Shown here: positions 8,410-18,418 of the stretch, one piece after another | Layout of the letters: every line of letters begins with the position of its first letter | Position numbering within the stretch: position 1 is the stretch's first letter | Source of the DNA: Tabrizicola soli | GTDB taxonomy: Bacteria; Pseudomonadota; Alphaproteobacteria; Rhodobacterales; Rhodobacteraceae | DNA: 64,000 bases | Reading direction: 5' to 3' | Assembly (NCBI RefSeq): GCF_015999335.1 | Contig: NZ_JAEACP010000007.1 | Coordinates: 1-64,000 of the forward strand | Program-made: the position numbers and the translations under genes | The notes under the pieces: model-generated | Database searches by the model: none | What the model saw: the letters and a program-made list of their open reading frames with translations, nothing else | Told to the model about the DNA's origin: nothing

Positions 8410-9975
8410 TCACTTCGCCACCCTGGCGTACCACAGGCGCACAAGGTCATCGGCCGCCTGCGGGATCTCGACCGTATCGCGCGCCGCCCAGGACATCGGC
8501 TGCTGGTGCAGCGGGATCCAGACGTAATCCTCCTTGGCCAGCCCCAGCGCCTCGACCATCATCGCGCTGCGCTTGTCGCCGTCCATCTCGGTCGCGATGG
8601 CTTTGGTCAGCTCGTCCACCTTCGGGTTGGAATATCCGGCCGGGGTGAAGGTGCCGTATTCGCCTTCCGTCGTCGCCAGCATGGCCGACAGGACCGAGAA
8701 CCCGTCCAGCATCGGCAGCGTCGCCCAGCCCAGCATGAAGACGTCGACGGCGTGGTTGTCGACCTTCTGGAAGTGCATCTGGCGCGGTTCCGTCACCAGG
8801 CGCGGCTCCAGCCCGGCCTGGGCCCACATCGCCGCGATGGCCTGGCAGATCGCCTCGTCGTTGACGTAGCGGTCGTTCGGGCAGTTGAAGTTGAAGGCGA
8901 AGCCCTCGGGATAGCCCGCCTCGGCCAGAAGCGCCTTGGCCGCCTCGACGTCATAGGGCGCACGCGCGTCCAGCGCGTCGGTATGGCCGCGGACCTGCGG
9001 CGCGATCGTCGATCCGGTGTTGCGCGACTTGCCGCGCATGATCTTGTCGCGGATCAGGTCCATGTTGATCGCCAGCGTCAGCGCCTTGCGGACGCGGACA
9101 TCCTTCAGCGGATTGCCCTCGACATTGCCGTCGACCAGCGTGTCGCCATGGTTGATCCCCAGAAGGATGGTGCGCAGCCCGGCGTTCTCCAGCATGTGCA
9201 CGCCGTCCGCCTCTTCGATCCGGGCGGCGTCCTGCAGCGGCGCGGGCTCGATCAGGTCGATCTCGCCCGACAGGAGCGCCGCCACCCGCGTCGCGTCCGA
9301 GGCGATGGGCGTATGCTCGATCCGGGTCAGGTTGTGCACCGGCGTGTCCCACCAGCCCTCGTTGGCGACCAGCACGTTCATCGCATCCGGGCGGCGGCTT
9401 TCCAGCTTGAACGGGCCGGTGCCGTTCGCGTTGTTGGTGGTATAGCCTTCCTCGCCCTGGCTGGCGTCGATGGGGGCGACGGCGTCGTGTTCCTCGAGCC
9501 AGCCCTTGTCCATGATGAAGGCATTGGTCAGGTAGTTGTTCAGGATCGGCGAGGGGCCATCCAGGATCAGGTCCACGGTCAAGGGATCGACCACCTCCAC
9601 CGCCTTCAGGCCGGGAAGGTTGCCCTTCATCGGCGATTTCTCGTTCACCATCCGCATCAGCGAGACCGCCACGTCCTCGGCGTCCAGATCCTGCCCCTCG
9701 TGGAACTTCACGCCCTCGCGCAGGAAGAAGCGCACGCGCGTCGGCTCGATCACCTCCCAGCGGGTCGCAAGCGCCGGCTCGATGTTCAGCTCCGCGTCAT
9801 AGCGCACCAGCGGCTCATAGATGTGATGCGTGAAGATGTTGGTGAAGCTGTCGGTGACGCCATGCGGATCCAGCCCGTAGACATCGCGGGCCGTGGCATA
9901 GCGCAGCGTCTCGGCACTGGCGCCGGCGGCCAGAACCGCCGATGCGGCGGCGGACATCATCAGAAGACGAAGCAT
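8410..9975 (-). CDS. peptide/nickel-class ABC transporter substrate-binding protein
   Basis: A 521-aa periplasmic binding protein of family SBP_bac_5. A signal peptide of about 21 residues ends ASA before ETLRYA. The LDPHGVTDSFTNIFTHHIYEPL segment is typical of the dipeptide/opine cluster. The start at 9975 is fixed by GGGAGG 8 bases upstream and by the signal peptide; a further upstream in-frame start would add a hydrophilic stretch before the signal peptide. As the first gene of the minus-strand operon it would be the most expressed. The ligand cannot be read from sequence; the two amidohydrolases downstream suggest an amide or N-heterocycle. Confidence 0.9.
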   Translation of the reverse strand: MLRLLMMSAAASAVLAAGASAETLRYATARDVYGLDPHGVTDSFTNIFTHHIYEPLVRYDAELNIEPALATRWEVIEPTRVRFFLREGVKFHEGQDLDAEDVAVSLMRMVNEKSPMKGNLPGLKAVEVVDPLTVDLILDGPSPILNNYLTNAFIMDKGWLEEHDAVAPIDASQGEEGYTTNNANGTGPFKLESRRPDAMNVLVANEGWWDTPVHNLTRIEHTPIASDATRVAALLSGEIDLIEPAPLQDAARIEEADGVHMLENAGLRTILLGINHGDTLVDGNVEGNPLKDVRVRKALTLAINMDLIRDKIMRGKSRNTGSTIAPQVRGHTDALDARAPYDVEAAKALLAEAGYPEGFAFNFNCPNDRYVNDEAICQAIAAMWAQAGLEPRLVTEPRQMHFQKVDNHAVDVFMLGWATLPMLDGFSVLSAMLATTEGEYGTFTPAGYSNPKVDELTKAIATEMDGDKRSAMMVEALGLAKEDYVWIPLHQQPMSWAARDTVEIPQAADDLVRLWYARVAK

Positions 9976-10151
9976 GTGGAAACCTCCCTGTGGTGCGCTG
10001 GCCGGTTTTTCCTGCATGCATGCCAGCAATGCTCATATTGCATACATACACTTCAATTATTGTCTACGATTTTTTTACCTTGTGCATGCAATGCTGTTGG
10101 CATAGCCTTCGACAATCGGGAAAATCGCGAAGGGACAGGAGGATATCGAAG
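9976..10151. promoter_or_regulatory. divergent promoter region with repeated TGCAT/ATGCA motifs
   Basis: This 176-base gap separates the importer operon (minus) from an FCD-GntR regulator (plus). It is AT-richer in the middle and carries related palindromic motifs: TGCATGCA (10013-10020), ATTGCATACAT (10037-10047) and TTGTGCATGCAATG (10080-10093). FCD-GntR proteins often bind short palindromes of this kind, so these are candidate operators for the adjacent regulator. Binding is inferred. Confidence 0.45.
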
Positions 10152-10838
10152 ATGTACGATGTCGGACCAGCCGCCGAATCCCCGCAGACCGAGATCTACA
10201 ACCGGCTCTGGATATCGATTGCCGAGCGCAAGCTGCGCCCCGGCACCCGCCTCAAGGAGGAGCAGCTGGCCGAGATCTTCTCGGCGAGTCGCGCCCGCGT
10301 CCGGCATGCGCTGACCGCCCTCGAACGCGACGGCCTCGTCACGCTGGTCCCGCATCGCGGGGCCTTCGTCGCGCAGCCCTCGATCGACGAGGCGCGCGAC
10401 ATCTTCTTCGCCCGGCGCATCATCGAAGCCCCCCTCGCCGCCCGGCTGTGCGAGATCGCGACCCCGGCCGTCCTCGACCGGCTTCAGGCGCATGTGGATC
10501 AGGAACGCCAGGCTCGCCAGCAGGGCGACACAAGAGCCGCGATCCGCCTTTCGGGCGGCTTCCACCTCTTGATCGGCGAGGTCGCGGGCTCGTCCTACCT
10601 CGGCGAGGTGCTGCGCGATCTGGTGTCGCGCACTTCGCTGATCGTGGCGATGTACCAAAGCCGCAGCCAGGCCGACTGCGGGCCGGACGAACATGCCGAG
10701 ATCGTGGCCGCGATCCGCACCCGCGACGCCGCGCGCGCCCGTCATCTGATGGACGACCACATCGACCACCTCGAACGCAAGCTCGACCTCGACAATGGCG
10801 AAGAGCCGACCCTGGACCTGAAGGAGCTTCTCGCATGA
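10152..10838 (+). CDS. GntR-family regulator with FCD domain
   Basis: A 228-aa regulator. The winged helix (about residues 12-75) includes LKEEQLAEIFSASRARVRHAL and ends with PHRGAFVAQPS. The FCD all-helical effector domain follows, with metal-type ligand positions in FHLLIGEVAG, DEHAEIV and DDHIDHLE. AGGAGG 9 bases before the ATG at 10152 fixes the start. It overlaps the downstream amidohydrolase by 4 bases and faces the importer operon, so it probably controls both. It is clearly paralogous to the FCD regulator at 18419-19138, sharing SRxSLxxAMY and ADCGxxEHxEIV. Confidence 0.88.
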   Translation: MYDVGPAAESPQTEIYNRLWISIAERKLRPGTRLKEEQLAEIFSASRARVRHALTALERDGLVTLVPHRGAFVAQPSIDEARDIFFARRIIEAPLAARLCEIATPAVLDRLQAHVDQERQARQQGDTRAAIRLSGGFHLLIGEVAGSSYLGEVLRDLVSRTSLIVAMYQSRSQADCGPDEHAEIVAAIRTRDAARARHLMDDHIDHLERKLDLDNGEEPTLDLKELLA

Positions 10839-12280
10839 CCACCCCCGCAAGCCACGATCTCCTCTTGCGTTGCGCCAGCATCGTCACCCTCGACCCGGAC
10901 CGCCAAGTGATCGAGGGCGGCTGGATCGCCATCGACGGCGACCGGATCGGCGCCGTCGGCACCGGAGAGCCTCCCGCCGCGCGGCAGGTCATCGACCGGC
11001 CCGGCCTGATCGCCCTGCCCGGTCTGATCGACGCCCATTCGCACGCGGGTCACGGCCTCGTCCGCGCCGCCGGGGATGGCGACGGAGAACTCTGGTTCCG
11101 CATCTGCCAGGACATCTACGCCTTTGCCGCAACCCCCGCCTTCTGGCGGGCCGAGGCGCGGCTGGCCCAGGCAGAACGCCTGCGCGCGGGCGTGACCACG
11201 GCCGTCTCGCTCCTCGGCGGGGGTGGCGACGTGATGCGCACCGACACGACCGAGGCCGGGGATGCCCATGCCGCCGCAACCGTCGAATCCGGCCTGCGCA
11301 CCATCATGGCGGTCGGCCCCGGCCGCCTGCCCTTCCCGCGCCACTTCGGACCCGAGCGCCGGCCGGTTTCCTTTGCCGAGCAGATGGCGGTCTGCGACGA
11401 ACTCATCACCCGCCACGACGCGGTCCTGTCGCGGCGCACCGGCGTCGCCCTGATCCTGCCGGTCTATTCGGCCGAGCACATGGAAAGCGACGGGCCCGAG
11501 ATCCGGCGCATGTCGGCCGCGATCCGCGCGCTGCAGGATCGGCGCGGGACGCTTTTCACCCAGGACGGCCATCGCGGCGGGACCATCGCCCTGGCCCATG
11601 ACCTCGGCCTTCTGTCCCCCCGCGCCGCGCTCAGCCATTCGGTCGATCTGACCGGGGCCGATTTCACCGCGCTTCAGGCCAGCGGTGCCGCCATCATCCA
11701 CAATCCCAGCGCCATCATGTCGATCCTCGGCCGCTGCCCGGTGCCCGAACTGATCGAGGCGGGCATCACCGTCTGCCTCGGCTCGGACGCCGGTGCGCCC
11801 GACCGGGGCTTCGACATGTTCCGCCATATGGCCCAGGCGCTGCACTACCACCGGCGCCATTTCCGCGATCCCAACGTCCTGCCGGACGGCAAGGCGCTGG
11901 AGATGTGCACCATCGACGCGGCCCGTACCCTCGGCCTCGGCGACGAGATCGGCTCGATCGAGGCCGGCAAGAAGGCGGACATCATCCTGGTCGACGGACG
12001 GCAGCCGCATCTCTGGCCGCCGGTCATGGCGGTGAACCGGCTGACGCATTTCGCGGCGGCCGGGGATGTGGACACGGTCGTCGTCGACGGCCAGGTGCTG
12101 ATGGACCAGCGCCGCATCCCCCATCTCGACCTGGAGGCGATCCTCGATGAGGCCGAAGCCCGGGCCGAAAGCGTGTTCCGGTGCTCGGGCCATGCCGGCG
12201 CGCGCCGGGAATCGCCGCAGATCTGGGGCCGGGCGCGGCGAGAGGCGGCGGCATTCCGGCCCTCCGGCACCCGGCGCTGA
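10835..12280 (+). CDS. amidohydrolase of the TRZ/ATZ (chlorohydrolase/deaminase) type
   Basis: A 481-aa metal-dependent hydrolase. H68 and H70 lie in GLIDAHSHAGHGL; further site residues appear in TQDGHRGG, ALSHSVDLT and the aspartate of GSDAGAPDRGF. The C-terminal part rebuilds the beta-sandwich (DEIGSIEAGKKADIILVDG). The start overlaps the FCD regulator stop by ATGA. The last 40 residues are basic and low in conservation features. The relatives act on deaminable or chlorinated rings such as triazines, adenosine analogues and guanine; the substrate here is unknown. Confidence 0.85.
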   Translation: MTTPASHDLLLRCASIVTLDPDRQVIEGGWIAIDGDRIGAVGTGEPPAARQVIDRPGLIALPGLIDAHSHAGHGLVRAAGDGDGELWFRICQDIYAFAATPAFWRAEARLAQAERLRAGVTTAVSLLGGGGDVMRTDTTEAGDAHAAATVESGLRTIMAVGPGRLPFPRHFGPERRPVSFAEQMAVCDELITRHDAVLSRRTGVALILPVYSAEHMESDGPEIRRMSAAIRALQDRRGTLFTQDGHRGGTIALAHDLGLLSPRAALSHSVDLTGADFTALQASGAAIIHNPSAIMSILGRCPVPELIEAGITVCLGSDAGAPDRGFDMFRHMAQALHYHRRHFRDPNVLPDGKALEMCTIDAARTLGLGDEIGSIEAGKKADIILVDGRQPHLWPPVMAVNRLTHFAAAGDVDTVVVDGQVLMDQRRIPHLDLEAILDEAEARAESVFRCSGHAGARRESPQIWGRARREAAAFRPSGTRR

Positions 12281-12282
12281 GG

Positions 12283-12480
12283 TCAGATCCCGGTCGTCAG
12301 CCGGTGGCCCGGCGCATGGAACTGGCGCAGCCAGGTGATCGGCACCTCATGCATCCAGGTCGTGCGTTCGGCCAGATCCGCCTCGTTCTGGATCAACCCG
12401 CCCGGCGGCCATTCCCGGCTGCGGATGCGATGCAGCACCTCGGCCTGGATGGCCTGCCACGAGGCGGGGCTAGCCGGCAT
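12283..12480 (-). pseudogene. hutC: histidine-utilisation repressor remnant (internally deleted hutC)
   Basis: This 65-codon frame starts 1 base after the hutF stop. Residues about 8-38 (WQAIQAEVLHRIRSREWPPG, then IQNEADLAER) match the opening of the HutC winged helix. Residues about 39-65 (TTWMHEVPITWLRQFHAPGH and on) match the last strands of a HutC UTRA domain. HutC proteins are about 230-245 residues, so roughly 170 residues covering the recognition helix and most of the effector domain are missing, while the frame stays open. It cannot function as a normal repressor. A natural deletion is most likely; an assembly collapse is possible. Confidence 0.7.
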
Positions 12481-12481
12481 C

Positions 12482-13843
12482 TCACAAGGCGTCCTTCAAC
12501 CGGCTCAGGGTCCCGACATAGCGGGCGCGGATCGCCTCGCGCGCGATGTGGCGGCCGCCCTGCACCAGATGGCGGCCCGCCGACCAGACATCCAGCACCA
12601 TCCGGTCGTCGCCCGCGAAGATCCAGGCGTCCAGGATCGTGTCGCCGGTCTTGCCGATCAGGTCGACCGCCGCCCCGTCCAGCGCCAGAAGATCGGCCCA
12701 GAGCCCCGGCGCGATCGCGCCCGAGGCCCGCCCGGCCGCCTGCGCCCCGCCGCGCGCCGCGCCCTCGAACAGCACCCGCCCGGTCGAGGCATCGGGCCGC
12801 GCCAGCGCCGCCCGCGACCGATCCCGCAGCCGCTGCGAATAGTCCAGCGTCCGCAACTCCTCGGACAGCGCGATGCGGATGTTGCTGTCCGAGCCGATGC
12901 CGAACCGCCCCCCGGCCCCCAGCCAGCGCACCCCGTCGAAGATACCGTCGCCCAGCGAGGATTCGGTGATCGGGCACAGCCCCGCCACCGCCCCGGTCGC
13001 CGCCAGCGCCAGGGTCTCGTCCGGTTCCATCTGCGTGCTGTGGATCAGGCACCAGCGCGGATCCACCGCCGCATTGTCCAGAAGCCAGCGCACCGGCCGC
13101 GCCCCCCACGCGGCGCTCACCTCCTCGACCTCGGCCAGCTGTTCGGCCAGGTGCATGTGGATCGGCCCGTCGCCCAGGCCGACCACCTCGCGCAGCGCCT
13201 CGGGGGAGACCGCACGCAGGCTGTGCGGGGCGACGCCAAGCAACGTGTCCGACGGCAGCGGCGCCAGCGCGGCCCGCGCGCCGTCCATCAGCCGGGCGAA
13301 ACGCTCCGGATCGTTGCCAAAGCGGATCTGGCCCGGCCCCAGCGCGCGGCCATCGCAGCCGCCATGCTGATACAGCACCGGCAGCAGCGTCAGTCCGATG
13401 CCCGTGGTCTGCGCCGCCGCCGCGATCCGGGCCGACATCTCGGCCAGGTCGTCATAGGGCACCCCGCCGGGGCGGTGGTGCAGGTAATGGAACTCGACAT
13501 TGCAGGCATAGCCCGCCTCCAGCATCTCCATCTGCACGAAGGCGGCAATCGCCTCCACATCCTCCGGGTCCAGGCGGTCGAGAAAGCGGTACATCAGCTG
13601 CCGCCAGGTCCAGAACGAGTCGCGCGGATCCGGCCCGCGCCGCTCGGTCAGCCCGGCCATGGCGCGCTGGAAAGCATGGCTGTGCAGGTTCGCGGGCGAC
13701 GGCAGCAGGATCGCATGGCGCTCGCCCTCCGGCTCCACCCCGGCCGCGACCTCGGCGATTCGACCGCCGCCGTCGATCCGAAGTCGCACGCCTTGCGCCC
13801 AGCCATCCGCCAGAAGTGCCTGTTCCGCCCAGAGAACCTTCAT
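12482..13843 (-). CDS. hutF: formimidoylglutamate deiminase
   Basis: A 453-aa zinc hydrolase that converts N-formimino-L-glutamate to N-formyl-L-glutamate and ammonia, the five-step branch of histidine degradation. The family hallmark HSHAFQRAMAG (H54, H56) is present. Other active-site segments are GVAPHSLRAVSP, IHMHLAEQ, CLIHSTQM and GSDSNIRI. Length is normal. It is divergent from hutI-hutH-hutU across a 101-base promoter region, and the hutC remnant follows directly in the same transcript. The product needs HutG (N-formylglutamate deformylase), which is not in this window. Confidence 0.95.
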   Translation of the reverse strand: MKVLWAEQALLADGWAQGVRLRIDGGGRIAEVAAGVEPEGERHAILLPSPANLHSHAFQRAMAGLTERRGPDPRDSFWTWRQLMYRFLDRLDPEDVEAIAAFVQMEMLEAGYACNVEFHYLHHRPGGVPYDDLAEMSARIAAAAQTTGIGLTLLPVLYQHGGCDGRALGPGQIRFGNDPERFARLMDGARAALAPLPSDTLLGVAPHSLRAVSPEALREVVGLGDGPIHMHLAEQLAEVEEVSAAWGARPVRWLLDNAAVDPRWCLIHSTQMEPDETLALAATGAVAGLCPITESSLGDGIFDGVRWLGAGGRFGIGSDSNIRIALSEELRTLDYSQRLRDRSRAALARPDASTGRVLFEGAARGGAQAAGRASGAIAPGLWADLLALDGAAVDLIGKTGDTILDAWIFAGDDRMVLDVWSAGRHLVQGGRHIAREAIRARYVGTLSRLKDAL

Positions 13844-13879
13844 GTCGCGCCCCGTTTCATTCGCATATTGACAGGAAAT

Positions 13880-13895
13880 ATATGTGCAGACATAT
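13880..13895. promoter_or_regulatory. candidate HutC operator between hutF and hutI
   Basis: ATATGT, GCAG, ACATAT: a perfect inverted repeat with a 4-base spacer in the AT-rich centre of the divergent hutF/hutI promoter. HutC-type GntR repressors bind palindromes with TGT/ACA arms, so this is a plausible hut operator. Since the local hutC is broken, any binding would need another regulator. Confidence 0.45.
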
Positions 13896-13944
13896 TACAA
13901 TTAACAGCGCATAAAACAAGCGTCTCGATACGACAGAGGACCAG

Positions 13945-15144
13945 ATGACACCCGAAATCCTCACCAACGCCCGGATCGCCACGCTGGAGGGGCCCGGCTA
14001 CGGCATGATCGACAGCGGCGCGGTGGTTCTGGGTCAGGGCCGCATCCTCTGGACCGGGGCGGCATCCGACCTGCCCGCCGCCCACGCGACGGCCCCGCGC
14101 CGCGATCTTGGCGGCCGTCTGGTCACGCCCGCGCTGATCGACTGCCACAGCCACATCGTCTTTGGCGGCGACCGCGCCCGCGAATTCGAGATGCGCCTGC
14201 AGGGCGCCAGCTATGAGGAGATCGCACGCGCCGGGGGCGGCATCCTTTCCACCGTCCGCGCCACCCGCGCGGCAGATGAGGAGGAGCTGGTCGCGCAGGC
14301 CCTGCCCCGCCTCGACGCGCTGATCGCCGAGGGGCTGACGACCATCGAGGTGAAATCCGGCTACGGGCTGGAGCGGGAGACCGAGCTGCGGATGCTGCGC
14401 GCCGCGCGGCAACTGGCCCGGCTGCGCCCGGTCCGGGTCCGCACCACCTATCTTGGCGCCCATGCCTGCCCACCCGAATACAAAAGCCGGCCCGACGACT
14501 ATCTGGCCGAGGTCTGCCTGCCCACGCTCCGCGCCGCCCATGCCGAGGGGCTGGTCGATGCCGTCGACGGCTTCTGCGAGGGCATCGCCTTCGACACTGC
14601 CCAGATCGCGCGGGTGTTCGACCTCGCCCGCGAACTGGGCCTGCCGGTCAAGCTCCATGCCGAACAGCTGTCGCACCAGGGCGGCACCGCGCTGGCCGCC
14701 CGGTATGGCGCGCTTTCGGCGGATCATGTGGAATATGCAACGGCCGAGGATGCTGCGCTGATGGCCAAGGCCGGGACGGTCGCGGTCCTGCTGCCGGGGG
14801 CCTTCTACACGCTGCATGAAAAACAGATGCCCCCGGTCGCCGCCTTCCGCGCCCATGGCGTGCCGATGGCGCTCTCCACCGACTGCAACCCCGGCACCTC
14901 GCCGGTGACCTCGCTTCTCCTCACCATGAACATGGGCTGCACCCTGTTCCGCCTGACCCCGGAAGAGGCCTTGCGCGGCGTCACGGTCGAGGCCGCCCGC
15001 GCCCTCGGCCAGACGGACTGCGGCCGCATCGCGCCCGGCCTGCGCGCCGATCTGGCGATCTGGAACGTGACGAACCCGGCCGAGCTTGCCTGGCGCATCG
15101 GGTTCAACCCCCTACATTCCCGCATTTTCGGAGGCTCCGAATGA
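13945..15144 (+). CDS. hutI: imidazolonepropionase
   Basis: A 399-aa amidohydrolase that opens the ring of imidazolonepropionate to give formiminoglutamate. H68 and H70 are in [34 protein letters not shown] and [10 protein letters not shown] complete the conserved set. GAGGA precedes the ATG at 13945. It overlaps hutH by 4 bases, indicating translational coupling in hutI-hutH-hutU. Confidence 0.96.
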   Translation: MTPEILTNARIATLEGPGYGMIDSGAVVLGQGRILWTGAASDLPAAHATAPRRDLGGRLVTPALIDCHSHIVFGGDRAREFEMRLQGASYEEIARAGGGILSTVRATRAADEEELVAQALPRLDALIAEGLTTIEVKSGYGLERETELRMLRAARQLARLRPVRVRTTYLGAHACPPEYKSRPDDYLAEVCLPTLRAAHAEGLVDAVDGFCEGIAFDTAQIARVFDLARELGLPVKLHAEQLSHQGGTALAARYGALSADHVEYATAEDAALMAKAGTVAVLLPGAFYTLHEKQMPPVAAFRAHGVPMALSTDCNPGTSPVTSLLLTMNMGCTLFRLTPEEALRGVTVEAARALGQTDCGRIAPGLRADLAIWNVTNPAELAWRIGFNPLHSRIFGGSE

Positions 15145-16667
15145 CCGTCACCCTCACCCCCGGCGCCGCGACCCTGGCCCAGCTTGAAACCCTCTGGCGC
15201 GAAGGCCATGCGGCGCGGCTGGACCCGGCCGCCCGTGGCCCGGTCGAGGCGGCGGCGGCCCGGATCGAGGCGGCGGCGCAGGGTGGCGCGGCCGTCTACG
15301 GGGTGAACACGGGCTTCGGCAAGCTTGCCTCGGTCAAGATCGCCCCGCAGGACACCGCCACGCTGCAGCGCAACCTGATCCTGTCGCATTGCTGCGGCGT
15401 GGGCGAGCCGCTGGATGCCGCGACGACCCGGCTGATGATGGCGCTGAAGCTCCTCAGCCTCGGGCGCGGCGCCTCCGGCGTCCGCTGGGAGATCGTCGCC
15501 CTGATCGAGGCGATGCTGGACCGTGGCGTGGTCCCGGTGATCCCGTCGCAAGGCTCGGTCGGGGCCTCGGGCGACCTGGCGCCGCTGGCCCACATGACCG
15601 CCGTGATGATCGGCGCGGGCGAGGCCGTGGTCGAAGGCCGGCGCATGGCCGGCGACAAGGCCCTCGCGCGCGCAGGCCTCGCGCCGGTGGTGCTGGGCCC
15701 GAAAGAGGGGCTCGCGCTGATCAACGGCACCCAGTTCTCCACCGCGCTTGCGCTGGTGGGTCTGTTCAACGGCTGGCGCAATGCCGTGGCCTCGATGGTC
15801 ACCGCCGCGCTGTCCACCGATGCGATCATGGGCTCGACCGCGCCGCTGCAGCCGGAAATCCACGACCTGCGCGGCCATCCCGGCCAGATCGAGGTGGCCC
15901 GCCAGATGCGCGCGCTGATGGAGGGCTCCGAGATCCGCGAAAGCCACCGCGAGGGCGACAGCCGGGTGCAGGACCCCTATTGCATCCGCTGCCAGCCGCA
16001 GGTCGCCGGGGCGGCGCTGGATATCCTGCGCTATGCCTCGCGCACGCTCCAGATCGAGGCGAACGCCGTCACCGACAACCCGCTCGTGCTGTCCAACGGC
16101 CGCATCGTCTCGGGCGGCAATTTCCACGCCGAGCCCGTCGCCTTCGCCGCCGACCAGATCGCGCTCGCCGTGGCCGAGATCGGCGCGATCGCCCAGCGGC
16201 GCGTGGCGCTGATGGTGGATCCCACCCTCAGCCACGACCTGCCGCCCTTCCTGACCCCCGATCCCGGCCTGAACTCCGGCCTGATGATCGCCGAGGTCAC
16301 GACCGCCGCCCTGATGAGCGAGAACAAGCATCTCGCCAACCCCTGCTCCACCGACTCGACCCCGACCTCCGCCAACCAGGAGGACCATGTCTCGATGGCC
16401 GCCCATGGCGCCCGGCGGCTGGGGCGGATGAACGACAACCTTGCCGTGATCCTCGGCGTCGAGGCGATCTGCGCCGCCCAGGGGATCGAGTTCCGCGCGC
16501 CCCTCAAGACCTCCGCCCGGCTCCAGACCGTGCTGACCGCCCTGCGCGCCGAGGTTCCGCCGGTGCAACAGGACCGTTTCCTCGCCCCCGACCTGGAAAG
16601 GGCCGCCGAACTGGTCCGCAACGGCGCCCTGATCCGCGCCGCCGGCATCGACGGCGTGGCCCCCTGA
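15141..16667 (+). CDS. hutH: histidine ammonia-lyase
   Basis: A 508-aa enzyme that eliminates ammonia from L-histidine to give urocanate. The Ala-Ser-Gly triad that cyclises to the MIO prosthetic group is at residues 142-144 in [15 protein letters not shown]. The active-site tyrosine and VNTGFGKL loop (residues 55-62) are intact, as is the EDHVSM segment. Length matches the family. The start overlaps the hutI stop by ATGA. No hutG lies between hutH and hutU. Confidence 0.97.
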   Translation: MTVTLTPGAATLAQLETLWREGHAARLDPAARGPVEAAAARIEAAAQGGAAVYGVNTGFGKLASVKIAPQDTATLQRNLILSHCCGVGEPLDAATTRLMMALKLLSLGRGASGVRWEIVALIEAMLDRGVVPVIPSQGSVGASGDLAPLAHMTAVMIGAGEAVVEGRRMAGDKALARAGLAPVVLGPKEGLALINGTQFSTALALVGLFNGWRNAVASMVTAALSTDAIMGSTAPLQPEIHDLRGHPGQIEVARQMRALMEGSEIRESHREGDSRVQDPYCIRCQPQVAGAALDILRYASRTLQIEANAVTDNPLVLSNGRIVSGGNFHAEPVAFAADQIALAVAEIGAIAQRRVALMVDPTLSHDLPPFLTPDPGLNSGLMIAEVTTAALMSENKHLANPCSTDSTPTSANQEDHVSMAAHGARRLGRMNDNLAVILGVEAICAAQGIEFRAPLKTSARLQTVLTALRAEVPPVQQDRFLAPDLERAAELVRNGALIRAAGIDGVAP

Positions 16668-16717
16668 TCCCCCTTCAAACCCCGGCCGATCCGGCCCCCC
16701 GAGACAAGAGACCGACC

Positions 16718-18397
16718 ATGACCGATCCCCGCCACAACATCCGCGACGTCTTTCCCCCGACCGGCACCGAGATCAGCGCGAAAAGCTGGCTGACCGAGGC
16801 ACCCCTGCGGATGCTGATGAACAACCTGCACCCCGACGTCGCCGAAAACCCGCATGAGCTGGTGGTCTACGGCGGCATCGGCCGCGCCGCCCGCACCTGG
16901 AAGGACTTCGACCAGATCGTCGCCAGCCTGCGCGCGCTGGAGGAGGACCAGACCCTGCTGGTGCAATCGGGCAAGCCGGTCGGCGTGTTCCGCACCCACA
17001 AGGACGCGCCGCGCGTGCTGATCGCCAACTCGAACCTGGTGCCGCACTGGGCGACCTGGGACCATTTCAACGAATTGGACCGCAAGGGCCTGGCGATGTA
17101 CGGCCAGATGACCGCCGGCTCCTGGATCTACATCGGCACGCAAGGCATCGTGCAGGGCACCTACGAGACCTTCGCCGAGGCGGGCCGCCAGCATTATGGC
17201 GGCGACCTCAAGGGCAAGTGGATCCTGACCGCCGGTCTGGGCGGCATGGGCGGCGCGCAGCCCCTGGCCGCGGTGATGGCCGGGGCCTGCTGCCTTGCCG
17301 TGGAATGCGACGAGACCCGCGCCGATTTCCGCATCCGCACCCGCTATTGCGACGCCAAGACCCACAGCCTTGACGAGGCGCTGGCGATGATCGACCGCTG
17401 GACCAGCACCGGCGAGGCGAAGTCGGTGGCGCTGATCGGCAACGCGGCCGATGTCTTCCCCGAACTCCTGCGCCGGATGCGGGCCGGCGGTCCGCGCCCC
17501 GGCATCGTCACCGACCAGACCTCGGCCCACGACCCCGTCCACGGCTATCTGCCGCAGGGCTGGACCGTCGCCGAATGGCGCGTGCGGCAGGAAAGCGATC
17601 CCAAGGCCGTCGAAAAGGCCGCCCGGGCCTCGATGCGCGTGCAGGTCGCGGCGATGGTGGCCTTCCACGAGGCGGGCGTGCCCACCGTCGACTACGGCAA
17701 CAACATCCGCCAGATGGCCAGGGAGGAGGGGCTGGAGAACGCCTTCGCCTTCCCCGGCTTCGTCCCCGCCTATATCCGCCCGCTCTTCTGCCGCGGCATC
17801 GGCCCCTTCCGCTGGGCCGCCCTGTCCGGCGACCCCGAGGATATCTACAGGACCGACCAGCGGATGAAGGAGCTGTTCCCCGACAACGCCCATCTGCACA
17901 ACTGGCTGGACATGGCGCGCGAGCGCATCGCCTTCCAGGGCCTGCCCGCCCGCATCATGTGGATCGGCCTCGGCGACCGGCACCGCGCCGGCCTCGCGAT
18001 CAACGAGATGGTGCGCAACGGCGAGCTGAAGGCCCCGGTGGTGATCGGCCGCGACCATCTGGACAGCGGCTCCGTCGCCAGCCCCAACCGCGAGACCGAG
18101 ACGATGCGCGACGGCTCGGATGCGGTCAGCGACTGGCCGCTCCTGAACGCGCTTCTCAACACCGCCTCGGGGGCGACCTGGGTCAGCCTGCACCACGGCG
18201 GCGGCGTGGGCATGGGGTTCAGCCAGCACTCCGGCATGGTGATCTGCTGCGACGGGACCGAGGACGCCGACCGCCGGATCGGGCGCGTGCTCTGGAACGA
18301 CCCAGCCACCGGCGTGATGCGCCATGCCGATGCCGGCTACGACATCGCGCTGGACTGTGCCCGCGAACATGGGCTGAACCTGCCGGGAATCCTGTAG
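16718..18397 (+). CDS. hutU: urocanate hydratase
   Basis: A 559-aa NAD-dependent enzyme that converts urocanate to imidazolonepropionate. The NAD-binding glycine motif [14 protein letters not shown] is at residues 171-184, and the catalytic-cysteine segment [10 protein letters not shown] is present. The C-terminal [13 protein letters not shown] motif is intact. The start ATG at 16718 follows a weak GAG-type site and gives the usual N-terminus; the gap to hutH is 50 bases. It is the last gene of the hut plus-strand operon and converges on an FCD regulator 21 bases away. Confidence 0.97.
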   Translation: MTDPRHNIRDVFPPTGTEISAKSWLTEAPLRMLMNNLHPDVAENPHELVVYGGIGRAARTWKDFDQIVASLRALEEDQTLLVQSGKPVGVFRTHKDAPRVLIANSNLVPHWATWDHFNELDRKGLAMYGQMTAGSWIYIGTQGIVQGTYETFAEAGRQHYGGDLKGKWILTAGLGGMGGAQPLAAVMAGACCLAVECDETRADFRIRTRYCDAKTHSLDEALAMIDRWTSTGEAKSVALIGNAADVFPELLRRMRAGGPRPGIVTDQTSAHDPVHGYLPQGWTVAEWRVRQESDPKAVEKAARASMRVQVAAMVAFHEAGVPTVDYGNNIRQMAREEGLENAFAFPGFVPAYIRPLFCRGIGPFRWAALSGDPEDIYRTDQRMKELFPDNAHLHNWLDMARERIAFQGLPARIMWIGLGDRHRAGLAINEMVRNGELKAPVVIGRDHLDSGSVASPNRETETMRDGSDAVSDWPLLNALLNTASGATWVSLHHGGGVGMGFSQHSGMVICCDGTEDADRRIGRVLWNDPATGVMRHADAGYDIALDCAREHGLNLPGIL

Positions 18398-18418
18398 ACC
18401 CGGCCCGCGGCGTGCCCG

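Noticed and set aside
16031-18370. A 779-codon open frame on the minus strand opposite hutH and hutU
   Set aside because: It is antisense to two textbook enzymes, has no domain-like sequence and a His/Ala/Gly/Val-rich composition expected from the reverse complement of GC-rich codons.
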